From Xenorhabdus innexi (GTDB lineage: Bacteria; Pseudomonadota; Gammaproteobacteria; Enterobacterales; Enterobacteriaceae), in assembly GCF_002632485.1 (NCBI RefSeq), contig NZ_NIBU01000016.1:22016-86015 (forward strand): DNA of 64,000 nucleotides. The letters run 5' to 3'. Shown piece after piece: positions 47,901 to 57,544 of the stretch. The translations under genes were made by a program, and so were the position numbers. Within the stretch, counting starts at the first letter, position 1; the number at the start of each line of letters is the position of its first letter. Below the pieces are notes generated by a model. That model saw only the letters and a list, made by a program, of their open reading frames with translations. It did no database searches and was not told the origin of the DNA.

Positions 47901-48818
47901 TTATGCTGCGGCTGAACGTTCAGCAGGTAAGACAATATAAGTACCGGTGAACACACTTCCGAGTCCCTGTTCACCGCTGACATGAACTTCCAGTTTTACA
48001 CGTGCTTTATTACCACGGGCAAGGCGGGCCAAGTCACCGCTCATATTGTTGAGATCGGCAACGGCACTGGGGCGGCCAACGATAGGTTTCTGGTAACGAA
48101 TATTCGCATCCACCAGAATGATTTCTCCCCCTAACTGACGTTCCTGCAATAGCAGCCAAATCAGCCCCCATGCGGTTAATGTTGATTGAGAAAACAGGCT
48201 ACCGGCAAAAATAGTATGGTGAGGGTTCTGGTTTCCCGCTTCCGGCATGGTGGTGATAAAACGCTGCCCCGTATATTGAGTAATACGCACGCCCATCTTT
48301 TCACTCAGCGGGATGTGTTTGTACCATGCCTGCTGCAATTGCGCACACCAGTCCGGACGATGCAGAATATCATCAAGACTCATGATGGGTTTAATCATCA
48401 AAAAATGATTAATAGGAGATGAATTAGCGCCATTGATAAGCCCGCGATTTTCAAAGCCCAGTTTCTTAAAGAAATCAACCGCATCCTCACGGGCGCTGCA
48501 AACAATTCGTTTCACACCTTCCTGTCTGGCAACCGATTCCAATGCCATTGCAATCAATGTACCCAGCCCTTTTTGCTGCTCATTCGGATCAACAGCCAGA
48601 AAGCGAATAGCGCCTTCACTATCCGCATTAATATATAAACGCCCGACAGCAACCGGCCTGCCCTTCTCATCAACCACCATTTGATGATGAGCCATTGAAT
48701 CATAACCGTCTTTTTCTGATCCAACAGGCTGGTGAAGTGGTTTACGCAGCATCTCCCAACGGAATTGGTAATAAGTTTCCAGCTCTTGTTCGGTTTGAGG
48801 TATTCTGAGGTGATACAT
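47901..48818 (-). CDS. fabY: FabY (YiiD), acetyltransferase-thioesterase fold fatty-acid protein
   Basis: 305 residues from the ATG at 48818 ([19 protein letters not shown]), which has AGGGG eight bases upstream; an ATG at 48878 would add 20 residues. The N-terminal half is a GNAT domain ([37 protein letters not shown]). The C-terminal half is a hot-dog thioesterase-like domain ([25 protein letters not shown]). E. coli YiiD/FabY has been implicated in initiating fatty acid synthesis by decarboxylating malonyl-ACP. Next gene is dtd, as in E. coli. Confidence 0.9.
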   Translation of the reverse strand: MYHLRIPQTEQELETYYQFRWEMLRKPLHQPVGSEKDGYDSMAHHQMVVDEKGRPVAVGRLYINADSEGAIRFLAVDPNEQQKGLGTLIAMALESVARQEGVKRIVCSAREDAVDFFKKLGFENRGLINGANSSPINHFLMIKPIMSLDDILHRPDWCAQLQQAWYKHIPLSEKMGVRITQYTGQRFITTMPEAGNQNPHHTIFAGSLFSQSTLTAWGLIWLLLQERQLGGEIILVDANIRYQKPIVGRPSAVADLNNMSGDLARLARGNKARVKLEVHVSGEQGLGSVFTGTYIVLPAERSAAA

Positions 48819-48897
48819 AAAAACAGCCCCTTCTTTGCGTGTTGTCGTGTGTAGTCGGGGGAATAGATGCTTTAACATTATATTTGTAGCCAGAAAG

Positions 48898-49335
48898 TCA
48901 TATTTGTAACCAAAAAGTCACTGGTCCATCATTTGTCAGACTCACTTTCATGTCGGCAGCAAATTGCCCCATTTCTGTTTTTACACCAGTTGCACGGCAC
49001 TGTTCAACAAAATAGCGATAAAGTTCATCTGCTTTTTGGGGTTCAGCACCTCTGGAAAAGCCCGGTCTTAAACCTTTTTGAGTATCCGCTGCCAGCGTAA
49101 ACTGAGAGATAACTAATAAGCTCCCATTAGCTTGCTGAACATTCAGATTCATTTTTCCATTCTCATCACTGAATACCCGATATCCCACTACTTTCTCACA
49201 TAAGCGCTGTGCTTTTTGTTGGTCGTCTTCTTTTTCCACTCCCAGAAAAACCAGCAACCCCTGTTCAATTTCACCGATAGTCTGACTATCAACAGCCACT
49301 TTTGCCTGTGTTACACGTTGAATTAATGCAATCAT
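48898..49335 (-). CDS. dtd: D-aminoacyl-tRNA deacylase Dtd
   Basis: 145 residues from the ATG at 49335 ([13 protein letters not shown]), the standard length. The active-site cassettes are present: [16 protein letters not shown] (SQFTL motif) and the C-terminal NDGPVTFWL (the NxGPVT motif that provides chiral proofreading). It hydrolyses D-aminoacyl-tRNAs. It lies between fabY and yihX; in E. coli yihY separates dtd from yihX but is absent here. Confidence 0.97.
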   Translation of the reverse strand: MIALIQRVTQAKVAVDSQTIGEIEQGLLVFLGVEKEDDQQKAQRLCEKVVGYRVFSDENGKMNLNVQQANGSLLVISQFTLAADTQKGLRPGFSRGAEPQKADELYRYFVEQCRATGVKTEMGQFAADMKVSLTNDGPVTFWLQI

Positions 49336-49462
49336 TTTTATTGTGTATGATCCGTATAAATAGATTAACCTGTAAGGATGGAGTCTCGCTCGCCAAGATA
49401 CCATCCTATTGAGAGCCTGTTGAATGTTACATGAAAACGGTGAAACGACGATATGAAAGAAA

Positions 49463-50080
49463 TTATGTTACTGCGGGAAGTGAAAAATCATGTGTCTTAA
49501 AGTAATCAGGGATAACATTCCTGTCACTCACATGAATGGCATTGATACCTAATCTTTTGGCAGCATCAACATGTTCCTGTACATCGTCAAAAAAAACCGC
49601 CTGCCCAGCTACCACTCTTTCTTTTTCCAATAAATAGTTAAAGATGTCCTGATCCGGTTTACGCATTCCCAAATCCTGAGACAGATATAAATGATCTGCT
49701 GACGTAGTAATTTCTGGATACTGTTGCGGCCAATACTGAAAATGCATGTGGTTTGTGTTAGATAACACAACAACCCGATGCCCCTGCTCACGTAGTTTAT
49801 TCATCAACTCAATGACTTCCGGCCTGACACCAACGAAAATCGCATTCCAGCCTTCAGAAAATTGTTCGAAGCTAAGAGAAACTTCCATTTCATCACATAG
49901 CATTTCGGCAAATTCTGCATCTGTAATTTGGCCGCGCTCATGCTTTTCAACCGTCTCTCCCAGAGCAAATTTGGGGCTCAAAGTTGCAAGTGGTGTCCCG
50001 CTCAGGTTACTCCAGACAGCTAATACTCTTCTAAAATCAATATCAATAATCACGTTACCCATATCGAAAATATACAGCAT
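49463..50080 (-). CDS. yihX: Alpha-D-glucose-1-phosphate phosphatase YihX (HAD family)
   Basis: 205 residues from the ATG at 50080 ([16 protein letters not shown]), which has a strong AGGAGG five bases upstream; the longer frame to 50203 has no family match. HAD motif I is FDMGNV, motif II is VLSNTN, motif III the lysine in GMRKPD, and motif [12 protein letters not shown]. coli YihX hydrolyses alpha-glucose-1-phosphate released from glycogen. Monocistronic between typA and dtd. Confidence 0.95.
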   Translation of the reverse strand: MLYIFDMGNVIIDIDFRRVLAVWSNLSGTPLATLSPKFALGETVEKHERGQITDAEFAEMLCDEMEVSLSFEQFSEGWNAIFVGVRPEVIELMNKLREQGHRVVVLSNTNHMHFQYWPQQYPEITTSADHLYLSQDLGMRKPDQDIFNYLLEKERVVAGQAVFFDDVQEHVDAAKRLGINAIHVSDRNVIPDYFKTHDFSLPAVT

Positions 50081-50286
50081 AGTCCCTCCTGACTGAGGCA
50101 TATCGTTTTGTACTTTTATCATAATTTCACCAGGAAAAAAGGTGACACGACAAAAAAATAAACAAATTGGGCTGCTAATCAATCCACATGCAGCATCAAT
50201 CATAGTTGAAAATCAAAAATTGGCTGGAGCTGTCGGACTGGCGGGGGATTGGAGAAGAGTTCGTTTTTAAGAAAGTAGTGAAACTC

Positions 50287-50304
50287 AGGGTGCCGAAGCA
50301 CCCT
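50287..50304 (-). terminator. Hairpin downstream of typA
   Basis: AGGGTGC (50287-50293) pairs with GCACCCT (50298-50304) with tetraloop CGAA, 17 bases after the typA stop on the minus strand. The following T content is weak (GAGTTTCA). Confidence 0.6.
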
Positions 50305-50320
50305 AAGCTATCAGGAGAAA

Positions 50321-52144
50321 TTAAGCGTCTTTGCTGCGGCTTGCGCGACGACGATCATTCTCAGTCAGATGACGTTTACGCAGACGAATTGACTCAGGAG
50401 TCACTTCGACCAGTTCATCATCATCAATAAACTCCAGAGCCTGCTCCAGTGTCTTCTTGATATGCGGAGACAGTGTTGTTGCTTCATCTGTACCTGACGC
50501 ACGAACGTTGGTCAGCTTTTTACCTGTCAGACAGTTTACAGTCAGGTCATTGGAGCGGGAGTGAATACCAATGATCTGGCCTTCATAAACTTCTGTACCA
50601 TGGCCAAGGAACAGCTTACCGCGCTCCTGCAAACCATACAGAGCATAAGCAACTGCTTTACCCTGACCGTTGGAAATCAGTACACCATTCTGGCGACGAC
50701 CAATCTCACCCGGACGGATGTCATCATAGTGGCTGAATGTTGCGTACAACAGACCAGTACCGGAAGTCATAGTCATGAATTCAGTACGGAAGCCAATCAG
50801 ACCACGGCTTGGGATAACATAATCCAGACGCACACGACCTTTGCCATCCGGCAACATATCACGCATTTCGCCTTTACGTTCACCCAGCCCCTGCATCACG
50901 TCACCCTGATGCTGCTCTTCGATATCCAGAGTTACCTGCTCGAAAGGTTCCTGCTTACGGCCATCAATTTCACGGAAAATAACTTTCGGACGAGAAACTC
51001 CCAGCTCGAAGCCTTCACGACGCATGTTTTCAATCAGAACGGAAAGGTGCAATTCACCACGACCGGAAACACGGAAAGCATCTGGATCTTCCGTTTCTTC
51101 GACACGCAGTGCCACGTTGTGAACCAGTTCTTTTCTCAGACGATCAAGGATCTGACGGGATGTTACGTATTTACCTTCACGACCACAGAAAGGTGAAGTG
51201 TTAACACAGAAGTACATGCTAACGGTAGGCTCATCAACGGCCAGTGCTGGCAGAGCTTCTACAGCATTCACTTCACACAGCGTATCAGAGATGTTCAGGT
51301 CGCCCAGACCGGTGATCGCGATGATGTCACCCGCTTCAACTTTGTCTGATTCAATACGATCCAGACCCAGATGGCTGAAGACTTTACCGACTTTACCGTT
51401 ACGGGTTTTACCTTCGCTGTCGATCAGCGTGATATTCTGGTTTGGTTTTACAGTTCCGCGTTTGATACGGCCGATACCGATAACACCAACGTAGTTGTTG
51501 TAATCCAGCTGGGAAATCTGCATCTGGAACGGGCCATCAAGGTCAACTTTAGGCGGCTCAACATGTTCAACGATTGCCTGATACAGCGGAGTCATATCTT
51601 CAGCCATATCGGTATGCTCGTTGCCTGCGATCCCCATTAATGCAGAAGCATAAACGATAGGGAAATCCAGCTGCTCATCAGTTGCACCCAGGTTTACAAA
51701 CAGGTCAAATACCTGATCGACAACCCAGTCAGGACGTGCGCCCGGACGGTCAACTTTGTTGATAACAACGATTGGCTTCAAGCCATGAGCGAAGGCTTTC
51801 TGAGTAACGAAGCGAGTCTGTGGCATCGGGCCATCCATCGCATCTACCAGCAGCAAAACACTGTCGACCATTGACATCACACGCTCTACTTCGCCACCGA
51901 AGTCGGCGTGGCCCGGAGTATCCACGATATTGATACGGTAGTCATTCCATTTAATGGCAGTATTTTTTGCAAGGATGGTGATACCACGTTCTTTTTCCAG
52001 ATCATTGGAATCCATCACACGCTCAGCTGTTGCAGCACGCTCACCAAATGTACCGGACTGCTGTAAGAGTTTATCAACCAGCGTCGTTTTGCCATGGTCA
52101 ACGTGAGCGATAATGGCAATGTTTCTTAAATTATTAATTGACAA
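50321..52144 (-). CDS. typA: Ribosome-associated GTPase TypA/BipA
   Basis: 607 residues, full length. G1 is [11 protein letters not shown]3 [16 protein letters not shown]4 NKVD, and domain V/CTD features include [15 protein letters not shown] near the end. TypA assists 50S ribosome assembly at low temperature and under stress. Divergent from glnA with 571 bases between them, an arrangement shared with E. coli. Confidence 0.98.
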   Translation of the reverse strand: MSINNLRNIAIIAHVDHGKTTLVDKLLQQSGTFGERAATAERVMDSNDLEKERGITILAKNTAIKWNDYRINIVDTPGHADFGGEVERVMSMVDSVLLLVDAMDGPMPQTRFVTQKAFAHGLKPIVVINKVDRPGARPDWVVDQVFDLFVNLGATDEQLDFPIVYASALMGIAGNEHTDMAEDMTPLYQAIVEHVEPPKVDLDGPFQMQISQLDYNNYVGVIGIGRIKRGTVKPNQNITLIDSEGKTRNGKVGKVFSHLGLDRIESDKVEAGDIIAITGLGDLNISDTLCEVNAVEALPALAVDEPTVSMYFCVNTSPFCGREGKYVTSRQILDRLRKELVHNVALRVEETEDPDAFRVSGRGELHLSVLIENMRREGFELGVSRPKVIFREIDGRKQEPFEQVTLDIEEQHQGDVMQGLGERKGEMRDMLPDGKGRVRLDYVIPSRGLIGFRTEFMTMTSGTGLLYATFSHYDDIRPGEIGRRQNGVLISNGQGKAVAYALYGLQERGKLFLGHGTEVYEGQIIGIHSRSNDLTVNCLTGKKLTNVRASGTDEATTLSPHIKKTLEQALEFIDDDELVEVTPESIRLRKRHLTENDRRRASRSKDA

Positions 52145-52270
52145 GTATTTTTACCGTTTTAGCTATTTGAAGAAATTATTAAATGGGTACAGCATACTGG
52201 GTGCGATGCTACCCTCATTCAACACAAATATGGTGCTATTTTACACGTTATAGCCACAGAGTGAAATAAA

Positions 52271-52286
52271 TGTGAGATGCATCACT
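52271..52286. promoter_or_regulatory. CRP-like site upstream of glnA
   Basis: TGTGA-GATGCA-TCACT matches the CRP consensus at 9 of 10 half-site positions. It sits in the typA-glnA gap where the E. coli glnAp1 promoter is CRP-activated. Confidence 0.6.
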
Positions 52287-52372
52287 TTTGAAGTTTATCT
52301 GTTTTTTTGCATATAAACACGACATTCCCTGAAATGGCATTAATAACCATCGTGATAGCCGCCATGAACAAA

Positions 52373-52388
52373 CGTGATAAGAATCACA
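52373..52388. promoter_or_regulatory. Second CRP-like site upstream of glnA
   Basis: CGTGA-TAAGAA-TCACA matches CRP half-sites at 9 of 10 positions. It lies 102 bases from the first site and just upstream of the NtrC sites. Confidence 0.45.
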
Positions 52389-52428
52389 GTTATAGTAATT
52401 TATCTGTATTGTACAGACGAACCCAGAA

Positions 52429-52445
52429 TTCACCATAACAGTGCA
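52429..52445. promoter_or_regulatory. NtrC enhancer site 1
   Basis: TTCACCATAACAGTGCA matches the NtrC consensus TGCACYNNNNNGGTGCA closely (one half perfect: GTGCA). Its centre is 31 bases from that of the next site, three helical turns, as for the E. coli glnA enhancers. Confidence 0.75.
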
Positions 52446-52459
52446 AAGCATCATCTTTA

Positions 52460-52476
52460 TGCACCAGTAAAGTGCA
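52460..52476. promoter_or_regulatory. NtrC enhancer site 2
   Basis: TGCACCAGTAAAGTGCA has both perfect half sites (TGCAC/GTGCA). About 100 bases upstream of the sigma-54 promoter. Confidence 0.9.
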
Positions 52477-52569
52477 TAAGCCCTCAAAAATCTTCCATTA
52501 TTTCTATCATTTCTCTCCAACTTTCCCCATTTACGCGCAGAAACACCAGAATTAACGTTTTTAAAAAAG

Positions 52570-52587
52570 TTGGCACGCTTTTCGCAA
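52570..52587 (+). promoter_or_regulatory. Sigma-54 promoter glnAp2
   Basis: TTGGCACGCTTTTCGCAA holds the invariant GG and GC separated by 10 bases, and closely resembles the E. coli glnAp2 core. Transcription would start about 12 bases downstream, near 52,597. Confidence 0.9.
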
Positions 52588-52715
52588 TATTCCTTAGCAT
52601 TGAAAATCGCAACGAGTTGGCTGTATACAAAGACAGCATTAGCTGCTTAAGATAATAAGATAAAGGGTGCATTTCTGACAACGCATCCGGCTGACGTAAA
52701 CCAGGAGAACTCAGT

Positions 52716-54125
52716 ATGTCCGTTGAACATGTTTTATCCATGATTGAAGAACATCAGGTGAAGTTTATTGACTTACGTTTTACTGACACTAAAGGTAAAG
52801 AACAGCACATCACTATTCCTGCCCACCAAATTGATGAAGACTTCTTCGAAGATGGTAAAATGTTTGATGGTTCATCTATCAAGGGCTGGAAAGGTATCAA
52901 TGAATCTGACATGGTGTTAATGCCCGACCCTTCTACAGCCATGCTTGACCCTTTCTTTGATGATACCACGCTGATTATTCGTTGCGATATTCTTGAACCC
53001 GGTACTATGCAGGGTTATGGTCGTGACCCTCGCTCCATCGCAAAACGAGCAGAAGATTTCCTGCGTTCCAGTGATATCGCGGATACTGTTCTGTTCGGGC
53101 CAGAACCAGAATTCTTCTTGTTCGATGATGTTCGTTTCGGTAATTCTATCTCAGGCTCTTACTACCATATCGATGATACCGAAGCGGCCTGGAATAGCGG
53201 TACTCGCTACGAAGAGGGTAACAAAGGCCATCGTCCGGGCATCAAAGGCGGTTACTTCCCTGTTCCTCCGGTAGATTCTTCTCAGGATCTGCGTTCAGCA
53301 ATGTGTCTGACGATGGAAGAGATGGGGCTGGTTGTGGAAGCTCATCACCATGAAGTAGCTACAGCAGGCCAGAACGAAGTCGCAACCCGCTTCAATACAA
53401 TGACCAAAAAAGCGGATGAAACCCAGATTTACAAATACGTGGTACATAATGTCGCCCACGCTTTCGGCAAAACCGCGACCTTTATGCCGAAGCCACTGGT
53501 AGGGGATAACGGTTCAGGCATGCACTGTCATATGTCACTGTCCAAAGGCGGTGTTAACCTGTTCGCAGGAGACAAATATGGCGGTTTGTCCGAAATGGCG
53601 CTTTATTATATCGGTGGCATTATCAAACATGCCCGCGCTCTGAACGCCTTCACCAACCCCACAACCAACTCATACAAACGTCTAGTACCCGGTTTTGAAG
53701 CTCCGGTGATGCTGGCCTATTCAGCCCGTAACCGCTCTGCTTCTATCCGTATTCCTGTTGTTGCCAGCAGTAAAGCCCGCCGGATTGAAGTCCGTTTCCC
53801 TGATCCGGCCGCAAACCCATATCTGGCGTTCTCAGCTCTGCTGATGGCAGGTCTTGATGGGATCATCAATAAAATACATCCGGGCGATTCGATGGATAAA
53901 AACCTGTATGACCTGCCAGCTGAGGAAGCACAGGAAATCCCAACTGTGGCCTCTTCTTTGGAAGAAGCATTGGCGGCTCTGGATACAGACCGTGAGTTCC
54001 TGACACGAGGCGGTGTTTTCACTGATGATGCTATTGATGCTTACATCGGCGTGCTTAATAGTGAAATTGAGCGCGTTCGCATGACGCCACATCCTCTGGA
54101 GTTTGAACTGTATTACAGCGTGTAA
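52716..54125 (+). CDS. glnA: Glutamine synthetase type I
   Basis: 469 residues, exactly the E. coli length. Metal and substrate motifs are in order: [29 protein letters not shown], the [10 protein letters not shown] segment, the ATP-binding [17 protein letters not shown] and the adenylylation loop NLYDLPAEE with Tyr near 397. It assimilates ammonia into glutamine. Transcribed from an NtrC/sigma-54 promoter and probably also from a CRP-linked promoter; first gene of glnALG. Confidence 0.98.
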   Translation: MSVEHVLSMIEEHQVKFIDLRFTDTKGKEQHITIPAHQIDEDFFEDGKMFDGSSIKGWKGINESDMVLMPDPSTAMLDPFFDDTTLIIRCDILEPGTMQGYGRDPRSIAKRAEDFLRSSDIADTVLFGPEPEFFLFDDVRFGNSISGSYYHIDDTEAAWNSGTRYEEGNKGHRPGIKGGYFPVPPVDSSQDLRSAMCLTMEEMGLVVEAHHHEVATAGQNEVATRFNTMTKKADETQIYKYVVHNVAHAFGKTATFMPKPLVGDNGSGMHCHMSLSKGGVNLFAGDKYGGLSEMALYYIGGIIKHARALNAFTNPTTNSYKRLVPGFEAPVMLAYSARNRSASIRIPVVASSKARRIEVRFPDPAANPYLAFSALLMAGLDGIINKIHPGDSMDKNLYDLPAEEAQEIPTVASSLEEALAALDTDREFLTRGGVFTDDAIDAYIGVLNSEIERVRMTPHPLEFELYYSV

Positions 54126-54200
54126 TGTTCAATTACCGTATGTAATGCTTAAAATGTGTCACCACCGTTCTTTATTGATTTTGTTGCCGTGAAACTTTTG

Positions 54201-54225
54201 GCCCATCTTCGGATGGGCTCTTTTC
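54201..54225 (+). terminator. Terminator between glnA and glnL
   Basis: GCCCATC (54201-54207) pairs with GATGGGC (54212-54218) with tetraloop TTCG, followed by TCTTTT. It lowers glnL-glnG transcription relative to glnA, as in E. coli. Confidence 0.85.
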
Positions 54226-54293
54226 CCTCGGATTTTTTCCTTAAAAATAGAAGATAAAGAGGGTTGCTCAATTTATGATGTAATAAGATACAA

Positions 54294-54310
54294 TGCACCA
54301 AAAAAGTGCA
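54294..54310 (+). promoter_or_regulatory. NtrC site at the glnL promoter
   Basis: TGCACCAAAAAAGTGCA is a perfect-half-site NtrC box ending 8 bases before the glnL start. In E. coli a similar site lets NtrC repress glnLp. Confidence 0.88.
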
Positions 54311-54318
54311 AAGGTTGG

Positions 54319-55368
54319 ATGGCAATGGCTGATTTTCCCCAAGCAGAACAAATTCTTGATTCACTGATAAACAGTGTTTTAGTGCTGGATAACGATTTGA
54401 TTATCCACTATGCCAACCATTCCGCCATGCAACTTCTGGCACAAAGTACACGTAAATTATTTGGCACTCCTCTTCCGGTTTTATTCAGTTATATCTCGCT
54501 GGATACGGAATTTATGCGATCCAGTCTGATACGAGGGCATGGTTTTACGGATAACGAAGTAATATTAGTGGTTAATAATCACTCACATGTTATGTCGCTC
54601 AGTGCCCAACCAATTTCCGAACAGTTCATTTTGCTGGAACTCGCTCCTATGGATAGTCAGCGTCGTTTAAGCCAAGAGCAGATACAACAGGCACAGCAGA
54701 TAGCTGCACGGGAATTGGTTCGGGGGCTGGCACATGAAATCAAAAATCCTCTGGGAGGATTGCGGGGAGCGGCTCAGTTGCTGGCAAAAGCATTGCCGGA
54801 CCCCTCTCTGCGGGAATATACACAAGTCATTATTGAACAGGCTGACAGGCTCCGTACTCTTGTCGATCGGTTATTAGGGCCTCAACATCCGGGGGCTCAG
54901 ATTAGCCAGAGTATCCATCATGTGGTCGAGCGGGTTTATCAGCTGGTGTCACTGGAAATGCCCGGTAATATTACGCTGGTCAAAGATTATGACCCCAGTC
55001 TGCCAGAGTTGTCTCATTACCCTGATCAGATTGAGCAGGTTTTGCTAAACATCACCCGCAATGCGCTACAGGCATTAGGTGATCAGAAAGGCACGATTAC
55101 TTTACGCACCCGAACGGCATTTCAGATTACCTTACACGGTGAACGTTACCGTTTGGCTGCCCGGATTGATATTGAAGATGATGGTCCGGGCATTCCTCCG
55201 AATATTCAGGATATGCTATTTTATCCAATGGTCAGCGGGAATGAAGGCGGTACCGGGCTTGGGCTGTCTATTGTCCGCAATCTTATTGATCAACATACCG
55301 GGAAAATTGAATTTACCAGCTGGCCGGGGCATACGGAATTTTCCATTTACCTGCCTATTAAGAAATAG
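54319..55368 (+). CDS. glnL: Nitrogen sensor histidine kinase GlnL (NtrB)
   Basis: 349 residues; the start could be this ATG or the one at 54325. An N-terminal PAS domain ([20 protein letters not shown]) is followed by the H-box [19 protein letters not shown] with the phosphorylated histidine, the N-box [10 protein letters not shown] and G-boxes [12 protein letters not shown] and [13 protein letters not shown]. It phosphorylates and dephosphorylates GlnG under PII control. It lies 8 bases before glnG. Confidence 0.97.
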   Translation: MAMADFPQAEQILDSLINSVLVLDNDLIIHYANHSAMQLLAQSTRKLFGTPLPVLFSYISLDTEFMRSSLIRGHGFTDNEVILVVNNHSHVMSLSAQPISEQFILLELAPMDSQRRLSQEQIQQAQQIAARELVRGLAHEIKNPLGGLRGAAQLLAKALPDPSLREYTQVIIEQADRLRTLVDRLLGPQHPGAQISQSIHHVVERVYQLVSLEMPGNITLVKDYDPSLPELSHYPDQIEQVLLNITRNALQALGDQKGTITLRTRTAFQITLHGERYRLAARIDIEDDGPGIPPNIQDMLFYPMVSGNEGGTGLGLSIVRNLIDQHTGKIEFTSWPGHTEFSIYLPIKK

Positions 55369-55376
55369 GGGATATA

Positions 55377-56810
55377 ATGCAACGAGGAAAAATCTGGATC
55401 GTTGATGACGACAGTTCTATCCGCTGGGTACTTGAACGGGCACTGAGTGGTGCGGGAATGGATTGCGTCAGTTTTGAAAATGCAGATTCCGTATTAGCGG
55501 CGTTATCACAGAGCAGCCCGGAGGTTTTGCTGTCAGATATCCGCATGCCGGGGCTGGATGGGTTAAGTTTACTCAATCAAATCAGGCAGAATCACCCACA
55601 GCTTCCGGTCATCATTATGACCGCTCATTCTGATTTGGATGCAGCCGTCAGCGCCTATCAGCACGGCGCATTCGATTATCTGCCGAAGCCGTTTGATATT
55701 GATGAAACTGTCGCATTGGTTGAACGGGCATTAAGTCATGCGCGTGAACAACAACAAACCTCCCGCAGCCCGAAAATAGCCTCATCGGTTTCTGAGATAA
55801 TTGGCGAAGCGCCTGCCATGCAGGAGGTATACCGGATTATCGGGCGTCTTTCCCGTTCTTCCATCAGCGTATTAATCAATGGAGAATCCGGTACAGGAAA
55901 AGAGCTGGTGGCTCATGCCCTGCATCGCCATAGCCCAAGAGCTGCTGCACCTTTTATCGCGCTGAATATGGCGGCGATCCCAAAAGATTTAATTGAATCA
56001 GAGTTATTCGGCCATGAAAAAGGGGCTTTCACAGGCGCCAATCAGGTTCGTCAGGGGCGTTTCGAACAGGCCAATGGCGGATCGCTGTTTCTGGATGAAA
56101 TCGGCGATATGCCACTGGATATCCAGACCCGCCTGCTAAGGGTTCTGGCGGAAGGGCAGTTTTATCGGGTTGGCGGTTATGCACCGGTAAAGGTTGATGT
56201 CCGTATTATTGCGGCAACTCATCAGAACCTTGAACAACGGGTCAGGGAAGGTAAATTCAGAGAAGACCTTTATCATCGCCTGAATGTCATTCGCTTGCAG
56301 TTACCTCCTTTGCGGGATCGTGTGGAAGATATTCCCCGTCTCGCCCAATATTTCCTGCAACAGACCGCCAAAGAGCTGGGCATTGAGGCTAAAGAACTGC
56401 ATCCCGATACTGAAAAAGCTCTGATGAACCTGTCATGGTCGGGGAATGTCCGTCAGCTGGAGAATATCTGCCGTTGGCTGACGGTGATGGCAGTGAGTAA
56501 AGAGATTCTGGTACAGGATCTCCCGACTGATTTAATTGAAAACCAACCCACAGCCGTCGGACAAACTGATAATTTACCTGTTTCCGGCTGTTCATCAGCA
56601 GCAGAGTGGTCACAACAATTAGCTGCATGGGCAGAAAATGCCTTGCAGGCCGGTAAGACGGATCTGCTTTCCGATGCTTTACCGTTACTGGAACGCACCT
56701 TACTTAACTGTGCATTAACGCATACCAATGGGCATAAACAGGAAGCCGCCCGTTTACTTGGGTGGGGCAGAAATACAATTACGCGGAAACTGAAGGAATT
56801 GGGGCTGTGA
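55377..56810 (+). CDS. glnG: Nitrogen regulator GlnG (NtrC)
   Basis: 477 residues. The receiver domain has the phosphorylated aspartate in LLSDIRMPGLDG (about residue 54). The AAA+ sigma-54 activator domain has Walker A GESGTGKELVA, the GAFTGA loop that contacts sigma-54 and FREDLYHRLNVIRL. The Fis-type helix-turn-helix closes the protein (EAARLLGWGRNTITRKLKEL). It activates glnA and other nitrogen genes. In E. coli it is followed by hemN; here a cassette lies between. Confidence 0.98.
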   Translation: MQRGKIWIVDDDSSIRWVLERALSGAGMDCVSFENADSVLAALSQSSPEVLLSDIRMPGLDGLSLLNQIRQNHPQLPVIIMTAHSDLDAAVSAYQHGAFDYLPKPFDIDETVALVERALSHAREQQQTSRSPKIASSVSEIIGEAPAMQEVYRIIGRLSRSSISVLINGESGTGKELVAHALHRHSPRAAAPFIALNMAAIPKDLIESELFGHEKGAFTGANQVRQGRFEQANGGSLFLDEIGDMPLDIQTRLLRVLAEGQFYRVGGYAPVKVDVRIIAATHQNLEQRVREGKFREDLYHRLNVIRLQLPPLRDRVEDIPRLAQYFLQQTAKELGIEAKELHPDTEKALMNLSWSGNVRQLENICRWLTVMAVSKEILVQDLPTDLIENQPTAVGQTDNLPVSGCSSAAEWSQQLAAWAENALQAGKTDLLSDALPLLERTLLNCALTHTNGHKQEAARLLGWGRNTITRKLKELGL

Positions 56811-57006
56811 TTATACCCTGAAGTATATAATGATAGCTTTCTCTTTATATCTTAAAATCAGAACTATTAAAATAATAATATCTATTTTATGAAAAAATAA
56901 TAAACTTATATATATTTTAAACGCCTACTTCTTAATTTAGATTGTTTTCTTTGATGATTTTTTTGCTATAACGGACGAATTAATAATGATAATTATGAGA
57001 TAAAAT
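56811..57006. promoter_or_regulatory. AT-rich gap before the orphan Hcp cassette
   Basis: Nearly 200 bases of very AT-rich DNA after glnG. No terminator or defined promoter could be read; it should contain the promoter of the cassette. Confidence 0.35.
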
Positions 57007-57494
57007 ATGGCAAACTCCATTTATGTGACAATTAAAGGTAAGCTTCAAGGTCTGATTTCTCAAGGATGCTCTACATTAGATTCCATTGGTAATAAATATC
57101 AATTAGGACATGAAGATCAAGTTTTTGTATTACAATTTAATCACGGAGTTGCAAGAGCACAAAATGTTGCTCATCAGCTCATCAGCCAGTTAAATTTGTC
57201 AAACCACTGGATAAATCATCACCATTGTTATTGATGGCAGTTGCAAACAATGAAGAACTTGATTTAATGTTTGATTTTTATCGCACTTCGCAAGCGGGAG
57301 GCCAAGAGCGTTATTACTCTGTCACGTTAAGAAATGCAAAATTATTAAATGTTAATGTTCAATATCCACATTCTGTCGATCATGCGGATAGGCAACCTGA
57401 AGAAGTTGTCGCAGTCCAATATAAAGATATTGTTTGTCAACATCACATCGCAGGAACATCAGGTTATTGTATTTGGGAAGAAACTGTTTATTGA
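57007..57494 (+). pseudogene. Orphan Hcp gene with an 8-bp duplication frameshift
   Basis: The first part encodes MANSIYVTIKGKLQGLIS, GCSTLDSIGNKYQLGHEDQV and QFNHGVARAQNVAHQ, an Hcp typical of enteric T6SS. The frame then breaks. At 57169-57184 the octamer GCTCATCA is present twice in tandem. Removing one copy restores the frame as AHQPVKFVKPLDKSSPLLL, continuing to IAGTSGYCIWEETVY, a complete 158-residue Hcp. As it stands the gene makes a 75-residue product plus a possible restart at 57225. The rest is undamaged, so the break looks recent, reversible or a sequencing error. It differs strongly from the Hcp at 7464 and is followed by the putative effector and immunity genes. Confidence 0.9.
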
Positions 57495-57544
57495 ATTATA
57501 ATTAATATCAAAGAGCAAACATATTATCACGGGTGGTTATTAAA

